DNA from: Gammaproteobacteria bacterium
GTDB lineage: Bacteria; Pseudomonadota; Gammaproteobacteria; Steroidobacterales; Steroidobacteraceae
Assembly: GCA_019242385.1 (NCBI GenBank)
Contig: JAFAVO010000088.1
Coordinates: forward strand, 1-7,496
Reading direction: 5' to 3'
Length of the DNA stretch: 7,496 nucleotides
The notes under the pieces are model-generated. The model worked only from the letters and a program-made list of their open reading frames with translations. It was not told the origin of the DNA and ran no database searches. A program made the position numbers and the translations under genes. Shown in pieces: positions 5,775 through 7,496 of this stretch. Numbering within the stretch: the stretch's first letter is position 1; the number at the start of each line of letters is the position of its first letter.

Positions 5775-5779
5775 AGGCT

Positions 5780-7496
5780 TCAGCCGACCCGCCCGTAGCG
5801 CTCGCCGGCCCCGACCCAGCGCGCCGCGAGCGCCGTGACGGCCTCGGGGTGGTGCTCGAGCAGCCGCTCGGCGCTCTGCTGCACGCGCGGCAGCAGGTCG
5901 GCATCGCGCACGAGATCGGCGACGCGCAGCTGCGCGAGCCCGGTCTGGCGCGTGCCGAGCAGCTCGCCCGGTCCGCGCAACTCCAGGTCGCGACGCGCGA
6001 TCTCGAACCCATCGGCGCTTTCGCGGATGACTTTCAGCCGCGCGCGCGCCAGCGCCGAGAGCGGCGCGCGGTAGAGCAGCACGCAACTGCTCGCGCCCGC
6101 ACCGCGCCCGACCCGGCCACGCAGCTGGTGCAGCTGTGCGAGTCCCATGCGCTCGGCGTTCTCGATGACCATGAGAGTCGCATTCGGCACGTCCACCCCG
6201 ACCTCGATCACCGTGGTGGCCACCAGCAGCTGCAGGCGCGCGGATTTGAAGGCGAGCATTGCCGCCTCGCGCGCGGCCGCCGGCATGCGGCCGTGTACCA
6301 GGCCCACCTTGATGCCCGGCAATGCCGCGGCGAGTCGCGCGGCGGTGTCTTCCGCCGCCTGCGCGCGCAGCTCCTCGGACGCATCGATGAGCGGGCACAC
6401 CCAGTAGGCCTGCCGCCCGGCGCGGCAGGCCTCGACGATGCGCGCCACTACCTCCACGCGCCGCTGCTCGGGCACCACGACGGTCTGCACCGGAGTGCGG
6501 CCCGGCGGCAGCTCATCGATCACCGAGATGTCGAGGTCGGCGTAGGCGGTCATGGCCAGCGTGCGTGGGATGGGGGTCGCGGTCATGATGAGCTGGTGCG
6601 GGAGCTGTCCGCCGCGCTGGCCCTTCTCCGAGAGGCGCAGGCGCTGCTGCACGCCGAAGCGGTGCTGCTCGTCGACGATCACGAGCGCGAGGCTTGCGAA
6701 CTCGATACCCTGCTGGAACAACGCGTGCGTACCGACCACGATGCGGATGTCGCCGCTGGCGATCCCGGCGAGTGCGCTGCGGCGCGTGCGCGCCGGCAAT
6801 GCACCCGAGAGCAGAGCCACGTCCTGCCCGAGCGGCGCGAACCATTCACGGAAGTTGTGCCAGTGCTGCTCGGCCAGGAGCTCGGTGGGCGCCATGAGCG
6901 CCGCCTGAGCGCCGCTGCCTGCGGCGCGCGCCGCCGCCGCGGCCGCCACCACCGTCTTGCCGCAGCCCACATCGCCCTGGAGAAGGCGCACCATGGGTGC
7001 GCTGCCGGCAAGATCGGTCTCGGCATCGGCGAGGGCACGGGACTGCGCGCGGGTGAGCGTGAAGGGCAGTGCCGCGAGGAAGCGCTGGGCGAGGCGCGCC
7101 TCATCGATCAGCGGCGGGGCCAGATCGGTGCGCAACGCGCGCCGCCGCAGTTTCAGCGCCAGGTGATGTGCGAGCAGCTCCTCGAAAGCGAGCCGCCGCT
7201 GCGCAGGGTGGCGTCCCGCCGCCAGCTCCTCCAGGCGCGCACCCCGCGGTGGCGCGTGCAGGTACTCGAGCGCCGGCCGCAGCGCCGGCATTCCACCGGG
7301 GAGCTCGAGCTCCGGCGGCAGCAGATCCTCAGGGCCGGTGTGCTCGAGGCTGCGCAGCGCCTGCGCGATCAGGGCGCGCAGCCGTGCCTGCGGGACTCCC
7401 TCGGTGAGTGGATAGATGGGCGTCAGGCTTTGCTCGAGCGCGGGACTCTCGCCGCCGAGGCGCCGGTACTCCGGGTGCACCATCTCGAGGCCCAGC
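5780..7496 (-). CDS. recG: ATP-dependent DNA helicase RecG (N-terminus beyond window)
   Basis: RecG remodels stalled replication forks and Holliday junctions and unwinds R-loops and D-loops. The reading frame is open through the right edge: the residues before the internal Met at 7483 continue the family pattern (LGLEMVHPEY), so that Met is not the start. About 571 residues are visible of a usual 680-700, lacking most of the N-terminal wedge domain. Numbered from Met at 7483, superfamily 2 helicase motifs are GDVGCGKT (Walker A, 170-177), APTELLAEQH (198-207), DEQHRFG (271-277, DExH box) and TATPIPRT (301-308). Further motifs are HGRMPAAARE (397-406), TTVIEVGVDVPNA (423-435) and QLRGRVGRG (453-461). 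The RecG-specific C-terminal region (GFEIARRDLELRGPGELLGTRQTG) at 492-515 is intact. Walker A has Cys where E. coli has Ser. No frameshift is seen. Confidence 0.97.
   Translation of the reverse strand, partial: LGLEMVHPEYRRLGGESPALEQSLTPIYPLTEGVPQARLRALIAQALRSLEHTGPEDLLPPELELPGGMPALRPALEYLHAPPRGARLEELAAGRHPAQRRLAFEELLAHHLALKLRRRALRTDLAPPLIDEARLAQRFLAALPFTLTRAQSRALADAETDLAGSAPMVRLLQGDVGCGKTVVAAAAAARAAGSGAQAALMAPTELLAEQHWHNFREWFAPLGQDVALLSGALPARTRRSALAGIASGDIRIVVGTHALFQQGIEFASLALVIVDEQHRFGVQQRLRLSEKGQRGGQLPHQLIMTATPIPRTLAMTAYADLDISVIDELPPGRTPVQTVVVPEQRRVEVVARIVEACRAGRQAYWVCPLIDASEELRAQAAEDTAARLAAALPGIKVGLVHGRMPAAAREAAMLAFKSARLQLLVATTVIEVGVDVPNATLMVIENAERMGLAQLHQLRGRVGRGAGASSCVLLYRAPLSALARARLKVIRESADGFEIARRDLELRGPGELLGTRQTGLAQLRVADLVRDADLLPRVQQSAERLLEHHPEAVTALAARWVGAGERYGRVG

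Noticed and set aside
5798..5833. 8-bp inverted repeat as a rho-independent terminator for azurin
   Set aside because: The loop is 20 bases, no T-run follows on either strand, and it lies in recG coding sequence where such GC-rich symmetry is common.
4719..6398. Minus-strand frame of 559 codons across the cytochrome-porin, azurin and recG
   Set aside because: It has no domain and low-complexity Arg/Ala/Gly composition, and three well-supported genes occupy the same bases.

Overview
The window is GC-rich, tightly packed bacterial chromosome. Its core genes (a biotin operon, ubiA, dgkA, recG) and the close match of their products to gammaproteobacterial proteins suggest a high-GC member of the Gammaproteobacteria, perhaps near the Xanthomonadales/Steroidobacterales side. 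The taxon is inferred from protein resemblance and gene content, not from a marker gene.

Layout. On the minus strand, read right to left from about 3575 to 1, lie ubiA (ubiquinone ring prenylation), dgkA (diacylglycerol kinase), bioB and bioF (last and earlier steps of biotin synthesis), then the first seven codons of a probable further gene cut by the window edge. ubiA and dgkA are 10 bp apart and look like one transcription unit. A 79-bp gap before bioB carries a 9-15-9 inverted repeat with the half-site pattern and spacing of a BirA biotin operator, so bioB-bioF probably starts a separate biotin-controlled operon. At the right end, also on the minus strand, is recG (branched-DNA helicase), whose N-terminus lies beyond the window.

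Between ubiA and recG sits a two-gene plus-strand unit of different character (3867-5774). The first gene encodes a fused monoheme c-type cytochrome and outer-membrane beta-barrel resembling Cyc2, the outer-membrane Fe(II) oxidase family. The second, 33 bp downstream, encodes an exported azurin with all copper ligands and the disulfide at standard azurin positions. Both have AAGGAG Shine-Dalgarno sequences. Together they suggest a minimal route for electrons across the outer membrane into a periplasmic blue copper carrier, analogous to the Cyc2-rusticyanin arrangement of acidophilic iron oxidisers but with azurin as the soluble partner. This is the most interesting part of the window. The donor (Fe(II) or another extracellular reductant) and the direction of flow cannot be decided from sequence.

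The azurin has two uncommon residues in the shell around the copper, at sites known to tune redox potential. The 291-bp divergent region between ubiA and the cytochrome-porin holds small repeats and a CAA-rich leader but no promoter I could call with confidence. I saw no RNA genes, insertion sequences, prophage parts or CRISPR arrays.
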